Shown piece after piece: positions 42,920-52,035 of a stretch of 64,000 bases of DNA (its first letter is position 1; each line of letters opens with the position of its first letter). Position numbers and translations under genes: made by a program. The stretch is from Sphingobacteriales bacterium TSM_CSM (GTDB lineage: Bacteria; Bacteroidota; Bacteroidia; Chitinophagales; UBA2359), in contig MTCR01000102.1 in the NCBI GenBank assembly GCA_002212725.1, positions 25,342 through 89,341 of the forward strand, written 5' to 3'. The notes under the pieces were generated by a model that was given only the letters and a program-made list of their open reading frames with translations, did no database searches and was not told where the DNA came from.

Positions 42920-45382
42920 ATGACTTTTAAACACTTTATATATACTTTATTTTTTTTAACTAATTTATTCGCCCTTAAAAATCAAGAACTTACCGCCTGC
43001 GCATATATCCCCGAACCAAACAGAAACAGCATCACTTTTTTTAACCCCGACATCGTAACAGATACTACCTATCGTGCCTGTTACGTAGATGCAGGTTATT
43101 ACATGCCCGATGAGTATGCCTCGGCCGAAATGCGCTACCGGTATAATTTACTTGAATGGCAGCAATGTTTTAACAGTTCCGGCCCGCCTGGTTTGCAACA
43201 GGTGGCGGAGGTAATTTATGATATTGGCGCCGAAGCGCTTCAAAAAGATGTGCTCAATCCAATTTTACAGGGCGGTAAACCGGGTAAACTCATACAGGGC
43301 AATGCGTTGCTGCGTTTGTTATACGACCGCAAAGACGCCGAAACGCCGGCTTATTTGGTATATGCCAAGCGGTGCGAACCCTTTGTACAACAGATATGGG
43401 AATACTGGGACGACTCCGGTCGCGACACGCTTCAAATGCAACGCCTCATAGAGGAAGGCGTGCGCCATTATGCTGCGGTAAAACCTGCATATCTTAAACT
43501 CAGGTATGCCTTTCAAGTAGTGCGGCTTGCGCATTATTCCGGAAGGTATAGTGATTGTATATTATATTACAATCGCATGGCAACACCCCTCCTGCAGTCT
43601 GAAGATTCTTTTATTAAGAAGAGTGTTGTTTTGGGGTGGACTATGGCGCTAAAAGCAGGCGCTTTATTGCGAACAGATAAGCCGGCAGAAGCTATGTATT
43701 TGTTTTCGGCAGTTTTTAATCATTTTGCCGACAGTCGTAAAATTGCTATTCAAAATTTTAACTATGGCAATGAAATTTTGTGGCAACAAATGCTGCAATT
43801 TGCCACAACCCCGGCTGAAAAAGCAGCTTTGTGGGCATTGCGTTCTCTGCAGGATAATGCTTTAGACACAGCTCCTTTAGAACAAATATACGCCCTGGCT
43901 CCCGAATCGGTACTTGCAGAGGTAATGCTCATAAGAGAAATAAATAAAACCGAACGTTTCTTGCTTACTCCTTTTCTTACCGATACCGTTATTGTGGAAA
44001 CTGATACAGGTAAGCCCGATGCAGAAGTAAACCAAAATGACATTAAGGAAAACGGCATTTGGCATAAAATAAAAAATTTCTTTTCAAAAATTTGGCATTC
44101 AATTAAAAAATTATTCAAACGGGGCGACACCCAAAAGGAAAGCCATGCAATTTCGGATTTAAGCAATAACTCATACATTGAAAAATTAAAAATAATTTCT
44201 GAAAAAGCTGCTGCCGGCAAAAAAGTGCGCAATGCAGATTTGTGGTACACTGCCGCTGCATATATGGCTTACTTACAGCAAAATTACCGGCAATGTTATG
44301 GTTATTTAAACCGGGTAAGCGGGTCTGACAAAAAAGTACAGAGGCAGGCAAACCTCATTTACGCACTTGCAAGAGTTGATGAGGCCGGCGCCCTTACTGC
44401 CGAAACAGAGGGTTTGTTTGCCGAAGCCTTAAAAAACATGCCGCGTCCGCAATATGAGTACAACAACTATGGAATTTTTTCGAGGGTGCTTGCCCGGCTT
44501 GCTCAAAATTATTTGGAAAACGGCAATGTACCCCGCGCCTTTTTGTGTCTCGACAAAGCCATGGAAACCAGTGCAGCCAATGCCATTCTTGATTTTTATG
44601 CCTCGGAAGCAGACCTTAATGAGTTGCAAAATTTGTTGAATGCACCGCGCAAAACCGCCTTTGATACGCTATTGCTCAACAACAGCCGTTGTACGCCGGC
44701 TTTTGTGGCAGATGTGCTGGGCACAAAGTTAATGCGCAAACTGCAATATACCGGAGCACTGCAACAGTTTGAAAAAATTCCGGACGATTACTGGCTCAAA
44801 GATACGCTGCACTATTTTACCAATGCCAACTACATTTACTTTACCTGCAACTTTAACGGCATGGGCGTTTCTGACAGTTGCAACAAAGCCGGGTTTGCCC
44901 GTAAGGTGGTTGAACTGCAACAGGCCGCCAAACAAAACCCCCAAACAGCCGATGTGTATTACCGGCAACTTGCCGACGGCTTTTTTGCCACCCCCTATTG
45001 GGGGTATAACGGCGCTTTGTGGCATGGCTCTCTGGTGGCTACGCTCAACTACTACTATGATTATATACCCGGCTCATACCCCCTTAACCTGCCCCAATTT
45101 GCCAATGACCTGTACAAAACACAACAGGCGTTTTTGGAAGAATACGGCACCAGAAAAGTAGCGCTTGCCTATTATGAAAAAGTGATTGAAACCACCAAAG
45201 ACCCCGAACTGGCTGCTTCTTCGGCTTACATGGCAATATTGGCGCAGCAGGAGCCGCTAACTTCGCTGCATGAAGGCAACTACAAAGACCGCAGGTTTCA
45301 GAAAATGCTCAAAGAAAAATATGCGGGCACCGGTTTTTACCGCAGCATGGTACAAACCTGCCCGGGTATAGAAGATTATTAG
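42920..45382 (+). CDS. large exported protein, unknown function
   Basis: 820 residues, not recognised. A signal peptide covers about residues 1-20 (FIYTLFFLTNLFALK). The mature protein starts with an aromatic, Pro-rich segment (CAYIPEPNRNSITFFNP) that recalls other large uncharacterised exported proteins of this phylum. Most of the rest looks helical, with repeat-like hydrophobic helix pairs that could be TPR- or SEL1-like solenoid, and a Lys-rich helical stretch (about 380-420, IWHKIKNFFSKIWHSIKKL). No catalytic motif is seen. The start at 42920 is preferred because it opens the signal and follows the promoter and leader. The middle (about 43.6-44.2 kb) is AT-richer than the ends. Its stop codon overlaps the hpt stop by two bases. 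Confidence 0.78.
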   Translation: MTFKHFIYTLFFLTNLFALKNQELTACAYIPEPNRNSITFFNPDIVTDTTYRACYVDAGYYMPDEYASAEMRYRYNLLEWQQCFNSSGPPGLQQVAEVIYDIGAEALQKDVLNPILQGGKPGKLIQGNALLRLLYDRKDAETPAYLVYAKRCEPFVQQIWEYWDDSGRDTLQMQRLIEEGVRHYAAVKPAYLKLRYAFQVVRLAHYSGRYSDCILYYNRMATPLLQSEDSFIKKSVVLGWTMALKAGALLRTDKPAEAMYLFSAVFNHFADSRKIAIQNFNYGNEILWQQMLQFATTPAEKAALWALRSLQDNALDTAPLEQIYALAPESVLAEVMLIREINKTERFLLTPFLTDTVIVETDTGKPDAEVNQNDIKENGIWHKIKNFFSKIWHSIKKLFKRGDTQKESHAISDLSNNSYIEKLKIISEKAAAGKKVRNADLWYTAAAYMAYLQQNYRQCYGYLNRVSGSDKKVQRQANLIYALARVDEAGALTAETEGLFAEALKNMPRPQYEYNNYGIFSRVLARLAQNYLENGNVPRAFLCLDKAMETSAANAILDFYASEADLNELQNLLNAPRKTAFDTLLLNNSRCTPAFVADVLGTKLMRKLQYTGALQQFEKIPDDYWLKDTLHYFTNANYIYFTCNFNGMGVSDSCNKAGFARKVVELQQAAKQNPQTADVYYRQLADGFFATPYWGYNGALWHGSLVATLNYYYDYIPGSYPLNLPQFANDLYKTQQAFLEEYGTRKVALAYYEKVIETTKDPELAASSAYMAILAQQEPLTSLHEGNYKDRRFQKMLKEKYAGTGFYRSMVQTCPGIEDY

Positions 45383-45921
45383 GGTTGCTCCAAAAGGCGG
45401 TAAATATCGGGGTAGTTGCGCCCAAGTCCGTTGTAATCTAAGCCATACCCCACCACAAATTTATTTTCAATTTTTATGCCTACATAATCTATATGCAGGT
45501 CAGGATAGAGCAGGGCATCGGGTTTATGCAAGAGGCAGGCTACTTTTATGGACAATGGCTTATATTCACTGAGTATCGGAATAAGCCGGGCAATGGTATA
45601 TCCCGTATCTATAATATCTTCAATTAAAATAAGCGGTTTGTTGCAAAGGTATTCGGGTTCTATGTGCAGTTGAATGTTGAGGTTGCCGGTAGATTGCGTG
45701 CCTTCATAAGATGTTGCCTTTATAAAAGAAACCTCGCAATCGGTATTAACGGCACGCATAAGGTCGGCGGCAAAAATAAAAGCGCCGTTTAATACGGGCA
45801 TTAACACGGGCTGTTGTCCGTTAAAATCGGCGGTAATGCGGTTGGCTATGCGTTTTACGGCATGTTGTATGCGGCGCCTTGAAATAAACAGTTCAAATTG
45901 TTTGTCGTGTACCTGTATCAA
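45379..45921 (-). CDS. hpt: hypoxanthine phosphoribosyltransferase
   Basis: Salvages hypoxanthine (and often guanine) with PRPP to make IMP or GMP. The PRPP-binding motif is LILIEDIIDTGYT, preceded by PVLNGAFIFAADLMRA and the SYEGTQSTGN loop; the end GYGLDYNGLGRNYPDIYRL is typical. The start is set at TTG 45921, giving 180 residues, the family length. The reason: a TATCTTTG promoter element lies at 45942-45949, inside the upstream reading frame, so transcription starts downstream of the earlier in-frame codons. The gene converges tail to tail with the 820-residue protein gene and follows the two glucosaminidase genes. Confidence 0.9.
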   Translation of the reverse strand: MIQVHDKQFELFISRRRIQHAVKRIANRITADFNGQQPVLMPVLNGAFIFAADLMRAVNTDCEVSFIKATSYEGTQSTGNLNIQLHIEPEYLCNKPLILIEDIIDTGYTIARLIPILSEYKPLSIKVACLLHKPDALLYPDLHIDYVGIKIENKFVVGYGLDYNGLGRNYPDIYRLLEQP

Positions 45922-45941
45922 TGTAAATGGTTTTCTTGTGG

Positions 45942-45949
45942 CAAAGATA
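45942..45949 (-). promoter_or_regulatory. -7 element of hpt
   Basis: On the minus strand TATCTTTG followed by CC, exact match to TAnnTTTG, 20 nt upstream of the TTG start codon of hpt. It excludes the upstream in-frame ATG codons from the main transcript. Confidence 0.55.
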
Positions 45950-45989
45950 CGCAAAAACACAACAGGTGGCGGCGGCAACGGGCTGTAAA

Positions 45990-47138
45990 TTAATCGGCAA
46001 CAATCTTCAGTTTCTGGCCTGTTATAATGCTGTCTGATTTAAGTTTATTAACCCGTTTTATGGTATCTACACTGGTATTAAACCGTTGGGCAAGCGAAAA
46101 CAGGGTGTCGCCGGTTTTTACCACATAACTTAGTTTAGCTCCTGCTGCCTGCAGGCGGGCTTCGTTTGCTTGCGCAGTGTTGTTTTTGGCTTTTTTACCG
46201 CGCAGGTACACCGTTTGCCCTGCCGAAAGCGGCTTGCTTTTGTTCAGTCCGTTTCTTTTGTAGAGGCTGTTGAGTTTAATACCATATAAATGGGCTATGG
46301 ACTCCAATGTTTCATTGGGTGCTGCAACATGTTCTCTAAATTCAGAAGATGCCTTTCTTTTAGGCTGCTGCAGATAAACTATGGTGTTTGCCCGTATGGT
46401 GTCTGCTGCACCAAAGCTGTTGAATTTGCTTAGTTTTTCGAGGCTTATATTATAGGCTTGTTGTACCTGTTTGAGCGTAATATCGCAATCAAAAAACACC
46501 GTTTTCAGTCCGTTATAACTCATGGGGGTGGCAATAATCTGCTCGCTGCAATTGCAATTGCTGCCGGTTGCCATTTGGTCTAAGGTAAACAAGCGGTAAT
46601 TGATTATAAGGTTGGTTAATTGGTTGGCATAGGTGGGTTCGGTAGCATAGCCGGCTTCTTTAAGTCCTTTTGCCCACAGGTTATAATCTGTGGCAGGAAG
46701 GTTAAAAAGGGGGCTGTACCGTTGGTTGTTGGCTAAAAAATTAGAATGGTCTATATAAGAGGCATAAGCACTTTTATATTTTCTGAAACATTCTTCCTCT
46801 TCGTCATCTCGGGCAAGAATGCGCATACCTTTCCACCCTTTATGGCACTTAATGCCAAAGTGGTTGCGCGCTTTAATGGCTAAGTAGCTGTTGCCGAAAC
46901 GCGATTCGATGATTCCCTGCGCCATAATAATGCTGGCCGGAATTTGGGTGCGCTTCATTTCTGAAATAGCAATGCCTTTATAGAGGTCAATATATTCGGC
47001 AATGGTTAAAGGATTGTGTTTGCGTTCAACAATGGGTTGTGCGGTGGCGGGTTGCAGCAACAGCAACAACAAAAGGGGCAGTAAGAGCAAACCCGTTGGA
47101 AGGCGGTTAATACAGCTTTTTTGCGGGCAGAGTATCAT
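45990..47138 (-). CDS. glucosaminidase with three LysM domains
   Basis: 382-residue exported peptidoglycan hydrolase. Signal peptide to about residue 34 (long Leu run, ..PATAQ). The GH73-type glucosaminidase domain spans about residues 45-190, with catalytic Glu78 in MAQGIIESRFGNSYLA and the NHFGIKC and DHSNFL blocks. Three LysM-like units follow: a weak one (about 218-255) and two clear ones (about 270-320 and 335-380; VVKTGDTLFSLAQRFNTS). LysM binds N-acetylglucosamine chains. It should cut the glycan backbone at GlcNAc. The gene is 12 nt downstream of a paralogue in the same order. Confidence 0.9.
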   Translation of the reverse strand: MILCPQKSCINRLPTGLLLLPLLLLLLLQPATAQPIVERKHNPLTIAEYIDLYKGIAISEMKRTQIPASIIMAQGIIESRFGNSYLAIKARNHFGIKCHKGWKGMRILARDDEEEECFRKYKSAYASYIDHSNFLANNQRYSPLFNLPATDYNLWAKGLKEAGYATEPTYANQLTNLIINYRLFTLDQMATGSNCNCSEQIIATPMSYNGLKTVFFDCDITLKQVQQAYNISLEKLSKFNSFGAADTIRANTIVYLQQPKRKASSEFREHVAAPNETLESIAHLYGIKLNSLYKRNGLNKSKPLSAGQTVYLRGKKAKNNTAQANEARLQAAGAKLSYVVKTGDTLFSLAQRFNTSVDTIKRVNKLKSDSIITGQKLKIVAD

Positions 47139-47149
47139 AATTAGAATGG

Positions 47150-48781
47150 TTATTGTTTTTTCCCGATTAGTTTGGGCAGTTGCAGCCCGTTGCTGCGCAG
47201 GTTAATTTTTTCGCCGGGTTTGGGTTGCCTGCCTGCTGCCATATTGTTGCGCGCATATAATGCCTGCAACGAAATGCCATACAGTTGGGCAATATGCCAC
47301 ATGGTTTCGTTTTCTGCGGCGGCATGGTATTTGTCGCCTTTATCGGTTTTGTCTTTTTTGGCTTGCAGGAAAATATGCGTTTGAGGCGGTATAAAAGCAT
47401 TGCTTTCCATATCGTTAAATTGCAGTACCTCCTGTGTGGTAAGGCGGTAGGTTTGGGCAATTTGCGAGGGCAACACTTCATAGGCATAACTAACTGCCGG
47501 TGTAGCGTTAATGTTATAGGTTTTTTGCTTGGGCAACATCATGTTCTCGTTGCTCATGTCGGGCTTATAAGTAATTTTTGTTTTCCTTGGTGTTGCATCG
47601 GTTTTTTCTTTATTGGCCGAAGCAGTGGCTCTTTGCGATGTTTCGGGTTTTGCATTGTATAAGGCGGTTGACGCGGACACAGCAACGCCGTTATCTTTAT
47701 CCGGTGCTTTACCGGTGGCCGGCGGGGGCGTTGCCTTTAGCGGCTGTGCTGCCGCAACTGTTTGTTCTGCCGCAGGTGATGGTGCCTGGTTTGCGGTAGC
47801 AGGCGGCACAAATGCAGTGGCAGGTGCCTGAGGTTTTTGAACCGATGCATATAAATTGGGGTTAAAAAACGGGTTTAACTGCCGTCCGGTGCCCTTAATT
47901 TCTACGGTAGGTATTTGGGCTTTGTTGCTGCCGCTGTTCTGCAAATTGCCCTTAAACAGGGGTTTAAAACCGGATTGTATGCGCTCTGCCTGTACAGATA
48001 TGGCGGGTGCCCCTTTGAGGCACTTTAACTCCATGCCCTTGGGCCGAAGGGTTACCGATTGTGCAAGTAAATTATCTATTGTTTTAAGGTCTTTGGCGGG
48101 AGCAAAATCAATAAACCCGCCGGCACTGTGCATGGGTGCTACCGGTAAAATGGCACCCAGGTCTTCGTTTTGGGTAAAGGGCGGTTCTAATACAACCCAT
48201 TCGCCTTTGCCGTTTATGCAAATGTTATCGGCATATACAACCGGATGTGCGGGAGTGTTGTCGTATTGGTATAAGGCATAGGTTTTTATTATGTTAATTA
48301 TTTTTTCGGTGTACTGTTCATTGGTGGCATAGCCGGCTTTTTTTAACCCGGCCGCCCAGCCCTCGTAGTCGCCCGGCGGAAGGGCAAACAAAAAAGCGTA
48401 CCGCTCTCTCGACATTAAAAAGTCGGAATGGTCTTTATAGGAATCGTAAACATTCGGGTACTTCCTGAAACACTCATCAAGCGAATCGTCGGTATAGTAA
48501 ATGGTTTCGCCCGTCCAGTCAGATTTGCACTTTATCCCGAAATGGTTGTTTCCTTTCAATGCTAAATTACTTTGCCCAAAATTAGATTCAAACATGCCCT
48601 GCGCCAGTTTAATACTTGCAGGTATGCCGGTTCGCTGCATTTCTAAAACAGCCAGGTCTTTATACTGTTCTATATAACTTGCAGCAACCATATTTGCATT
48701 GCCGGGTACAGGCAGCAACATGTGGGCGTATGCAATATTTGCAAACAGCAGCACAATTATAAGGGTAGCAGGCTTGTACAT
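47150..48781 (-). CDS. glucosaminidase with LysM domains, paralogue
   Basis: 543-residue paralogue of the 45990-47138 protein: signal peptide (to about 19), GH73-type domain (about 33-175) with catalytic Glu65 in LAQGMFESNFGQSNLA, then a long Pro/Ala/Gln/Thr-rich linker (about 290-415) and two LysM domains near the end (about 430-480 and 490-535). The linker, absent in the partner, probably lets the catalytic domain reach across the wall. The two genes lie in tandem with 11 nt between them and share the catalytic sequence pattern, so they come from a duplication. A three-gene unit with hpt is possible, though hpt has its own promoter. Confidence 0.9.
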   Translation of the reverse strand: MYKPATLIIVLLFANIAYAHMLLPVPGNANMVAASYIEQYKDLAVLEMQRTGIPASIKLAQGMFESNFGQSNLALKGNNHFGIKCKSDWTGETIYYTDDSLDECFRKYPNVYDSYKDHSDFLMSRERYAFLFALPPGDYEGWAAGLKKAGYATNEQYTEKIINIIKTYALYQYDNTPAHPVVYADNICINGKGEWVVLEPPFTQNEDLGAILPVAPMHSAGGFIDFAPAKDLKTIDNLLAQSVTLRPKGMELKCLKGAPAISVQAERIQSGFKPLFKGNLQNSGSNKAQIPTVEIKGTGRQLNPFFNPNLYASVQKPQAPATAFVPPATANQAPSPAAEQTVAAAQPLKATPPPATGKAPDKDNGVAVSASTALYNAKPETSQRATASANKEKTDATPRKTKITYKPDMSNENMMLPKQKTYNINATPAVSYAYEVLPSQIAQTYRLTTQEVLQFNDMESNAFIPPQTHIFLQAKKDKTDKGDKYHAAAENETMWHIAQLYGISLQALYARNNMAAGRQPKPGEKINLRSNGLQLPKLIGKKQ

Positions 48782-49219
48782 ATTTTAGGGTGTTTTTAGA
48801 AAAAACAATGGTTAATGGTGTGCAAGGTTTCAAAAACTGTTCCTATTGCCTTAAAACAGCGGATTTCTGCAACCGGAAATAAAAAAGACATGCCGCTTTA
48901 ATAAAGATAATTTATTTTAATGTTGCTTTTAATCTTTAAAATCAGTTACTTATAAATTTACCTAAGAATAAAGCAATAATTTGGAGACAAAAATTCTTGA
49001 CTATTATTTTTTCTCTGTCCGGTTTGTTTTTTTGTCTTCCACAGTAAAATTGTCCGGGTATGGTTGCTTTCTAAAGTGTACGATGCCGTTTTTTTCTGCC
49101 ATTCAGCAATAAAAAAGCCTCCCTGATTTACAAGGAGGCTACACCCTTACTAATCCCTCTATTAAGAGAACATTTATTATTTTTCAAACACAGTTAAGTG
49201 GTTAACCGTTAACGAATTA
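48782..49219. other. intergenic region with terminator
   Basis: 438 AT-rich nt. A terminator for the PKD protein gene is at 49117-49140. Apart from that no gene, repeat or clear promoter is visible. Confidence 0.5.
49117..49140 (-). terminator. terminator of the PKD/T9SS protein gene
   Basis: AGCCTCC (49117-49123) pairs with GGAGGCT (49134-49140), 10-nt loop. Six A residues at 49111-49116 give a U-run after the hairpin on the minus strand, 80 nt past the stop codon of the 49220-49900 gene. Confidence 0.8.
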
Positions 49220-49900
49220 TTAATTAATCATTATTTTGTGTGAAACAGCATTTTGGTTGGTTTTTACCATTACCAAATACATACCCGATGGCAGGTTGCT
49301 GCGGTCAAACAAAATGCTTTGAATGCCACTGTTCATTGTTTGGTTGGCCAATATGCGCACAAGCCGCCCGTTCAGGTCATACACACCTGCCTCTACATGG
49401 CTGTTTGCGGCAAGTTCAAACATAATATTGGTGGTGGTGCTGAACGGGTTGGGCATATTGGTAAGCGAACCAACCAAATGCACGGCAGCATTGCTAACCG
49501 GATTGTTAACGGCAATGCTGCGCGCATTTTCTGTTGAAGTGGCGGGTTGCTGTATGGGGTTTGTTTGGTTGGGTAAAGCCTCCTGAGTTCCGGTTTTGTG
49601 TTTAATATCAAATACATATAGTTTACCTTCAAAGGTTTCGCTGCATCCTTCGGAGTTAGATATAGTTAACAGGAAGGTATAGCGGCCTGCATTGCTGAAG
49701 GTGTGTTTCGGGTTCAATTCATTGGAAGTAGCGCCATCGCTAAACTGCCATTGTGCCGTTTGGTAATTACCTGCCGATTTATTGGTAAAATTTACAGATA
49801 ACCCTTTGGTTTGGTAAGAAAAACGGGGCTGTAAATTACAGTTTGCTTTTAAAGAAAAACTGATAAAAAGAAGGCAAACTATGAATAATCCAATTCTCAT
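49220..49900 (-). CDS. PKD-domain protein with T9SS sorting domain
   Basis: 226-residue secreted protein. Signal peptide to about residue 18 (IGLFIVCLLFISFSLKA). One PKD-like domain at about 22-100, with SAGNYQTAQWQFSDGATSNELNPKHTFSNAGRYTFLLTISN. After a Thr/Asn/Pro-rich linker comes a type A C-terminal sorting domain (about 148-226): PNPFSTTTNIMFELAANSHVEAGVYDLNGRLVR, then SGIQSILFDRSNLPSGMYLVMVKTN. It should leave the cell by the type IX system. ATG 49900 is taken; a TTG three codons upstream is possible. It has its own terminator. A role in adhesion or biofilm is possible but not shown. Confidence 0.82.
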   Translation of the reverse strand: MRIGLFIVCLLFISFSLKANCNLQPRFSYQTKGLSVNFTNKSAGNYQTAQWQFSDGATSNELNPKHTFSNAGRYTFLLTISNSEGCSETFEGKLYVFDIKHKTGTQEALPNQTNPIQQPATSTENARSIAVNNPVSNAAVHLVGSLTNMPNPFSTTTNIMFELAANSHVEAGVYDLNGRLVRILANQTMNSGIQSILFDRSNLPSGMYLVMVKTNQNAVSHKIMIN

Positions 49901-50809
49901 TTTGTGCAAGCTATATTAAACGGTGTATTGTCTTGTTCTGATAGGTTGTACGGCAGTTGAAAGTGCAAGGTTACAAAAAAGGTGAAATTATAGTCACAAA
50001 ATTGTAAGAGTGGTTAACAACCGTTGGATTACCTGCAGCCGGGCTTGTTGGTACATACTGCATTTAATGGTGGCAGATGCGGGTGCAATGAGTTGGCATC
50101 AAAAAGTATAAATCACATCAATTGTATATAAGGCGCTGTTTTTCAATGAATAAGCCAATTTCATTGTTATAAATCTGCTTGTTCTCAAAAAAAAACAAAT
50201 ATACTTATGTTGTGGCCTTACCTCTTTTCGCCGCCTGTTTACCATGCCACATGCACCTGTTCCGGCAATTGATAAGGCACCTTGGCCATTGTTGTTGTTT
50301 TTGTCAAAAAAATATTATGATAAAAATATTGTGTGCCAATGACAAAGTAACCTTCCGGTTTTGCCGGTATATTTGCCTGTATGCTGCCTGTGGTGTATTG
50401 TTTTTATAGCGCAGGATTTTCCGCTTGATTGTGCCTTTTATATTTTGGAGCGCCCGGGCTGTGTTGCACATGCCGCAGGCATTAAGGGCAAACGGCCGGC
50501 TTAGTCTTTAACTCTCGCCAATTGTTGTTGTAAGTGCATTTCAATTGATAGCTTTTCTACAACTGCTGCAGCGCCGGTGTTGGGTTTTATTGGGGCAATG
50601 TCCGTTTTGGCAGGGTCATTGTTTTCACAATGGTTGATGCGCAATGTTTTAATTGTTTAAGCGCAACGCACAATACTCAATCCATTTAAACCCGCTGCAA
50701 ATTACCCTTGCACCCGGTTTATTGAAAAACAACTTACCCAAATATGGCACGCATTTACAGAAAGGCAGCAGCAGGCCGGGTTCGGTGCACAGAACATGTA
50801 AAAAATCGG
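49901..50809. other. long gene-free region
   Basis: 909 nt, the longest gap in the window. No frame in it has convincing protein character. A TATATTTG -7-like sequence lies at 50368-50375 with a CCGG/CCGG mini-hairpin directly before it, but I cannot name a transcript. It may hold an unrecognised RNA or a decayed gene. Confidence 0.4.
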
Positions 50810-51955
50810 CTATGGCTTTACCCCGTTTTTGGGCACTCCTATATTGCAAACAATGGCATAATGGTCGGAGTAATCTTTGTCAATAATTTTAAAACCCGAA
50901 AGATGTAATGCCTCACCGGCAAGTATATAATCTATGCGCAGGGTAGGTAAAAACGTGTTAAAGGTCTTTCCTATTCCGAAACTGCTTTGCAAAAAGGCAT
51001 CTTGCAGGTTTTTGCTAATGGTATGATAGGCATAGGAAGAAGGCACATCGTTAAAATCGCCGCAAACCAATACCGGGTAGGGCGATTTTTGGATGTATTC
51101 GGCCAAAATACGGGCTTGTGTGCTTCGTTTTTTAAAACCATCGCGCAGTTTGAGCAGCACAATGAGGTTTTTTTGTATTGTTGATTTTTTGAGGTCTTCC
51201 TGGCTGAGGCCGCCGGTAATATCCTGCACATACTTAACATCTTTGTTTGACAGCCTGAACGATTGCAAATGTGCATTAAAGAGCCGGATAATCTGCCCCT
51301 CTCCTACGGCTACATCGGCATAGGTTACTATGTTGCCGGTTGAGTTGCTGAACACAATTTTATCGGGGTTATTGAGGGGGTATTTAGAGAATACGGCTTC
51401 GCCCCAATGGTCTTTTCCGCGCAGGGTAAGGGTTTTTTCGAAATGGTAGTACTTGTAGCCCAGTTCGTTTACCAGCAGTTTTACGTTGTGCAGTTCGCCG
51501 GCATCTTCGGTATAAAACTCCTGAAAGCAGATAACATCGGGATTTTCGGCACTGATAAGGCTGAGCATTTTATCGCGGGCAACTACATTTTCTTTCCAGT
51601 TATAGAGGTCAAAATTGCGCACATTGTAACTCATTACCTTTAATTGCGGAGTTCCGGCTACCAGTGTTTTTTGGCCTGTTGCAAAGGCAAATGTTTTGGT
51701 AAACATTGGTAAACCCAGCAACAACACTGCTGCCATATACAACAACTGCCGCCATTTTTTGCGCAGCAACCAGTAGATGGTAAACAACATATTTAAGGCC
51801 AGGGTAAACGGGTAACCCAGCGCCAATATAGCCGGCATCCACAGGGTTTCGGGGTTAAGGTAAGGGGCCGTGTAGGTGCATAGCAGGAGTATAACCGCCA
51901 GAAGGTTAAAAAAGTATATCAGTTTATCGAACCAACTTAGCCGCCCTGCTTTCAT
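50810..51955 (-). CDS. membrane-anchored EEP-family hydrolase
   Basis: 381-residue endonuclease/exonuclease/phosphatase-fold protein. Two or three N-terminal membrane helices (about residues 9-100) are followed by the catalytic domain with the usual marks: KVMSYNVRNFD (about 107), ICFQEFY with the metal-ligand Glu, FNAHLQS, CGDFNDVPSS (Asp-x-Asn) and the SDHYAIVCNI end with catalytic Asp-His. It is complete. EEP enzymes cleave phosphodiesters in nucleic acids or lipids; in Bacteroidota many membrane-linked ones have no defined substrate. It follows the PAP2-like gene by 80 nt on the same strand. Confidence 0.88.
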   Translation of the reverse strand: MKAGRLSWFDKLIYFFNLLAVILLLCTYTAPYLNPETLWMPAILALGYPFTLALNMLFTIYWLLRKKWRQLLYMAAVLLLGLPMFTKTFAFATGQKTLVAGTPQLKVMSYNVRNFDLYNWKENVVARDKMLSLISAENPDVICFQEFYTEDAGELHNVKLLVNELGYKYYHFEKTLTLRGKDHWGEAVFSKYPLNNPDKIVFSNSTGNIVTYADVAVGEGQIIRLFNAHLQSFRLSNKDVKYVQDITGGLSQEDLKKSTIQKNLIVLLKLRDGFKKRSTQARILAEYIQKSPYPVLVCGDFNDVPSSYAYHTISKNLQDAFLQSSFGIGKTFNTFLPTLRIDYILAGEALHLSGFKIIDKDYSDHYAIVCNIGVPKNGVKP

Positions 51956-52035
51956 GGCAATACCTGAATAGTATAAGAATGATTAAGGAGAGAACGCTTC
52001 GGGAAGCACTTAAATTATACCCAAATAGTGAAAAA

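Noticed and set aside
50179..50409. 76-residue Cys-rich frame starting with TTG
   Set aside because: No start signal, odd composition, no similarity recognised; probably chance in AT-rich sequence.
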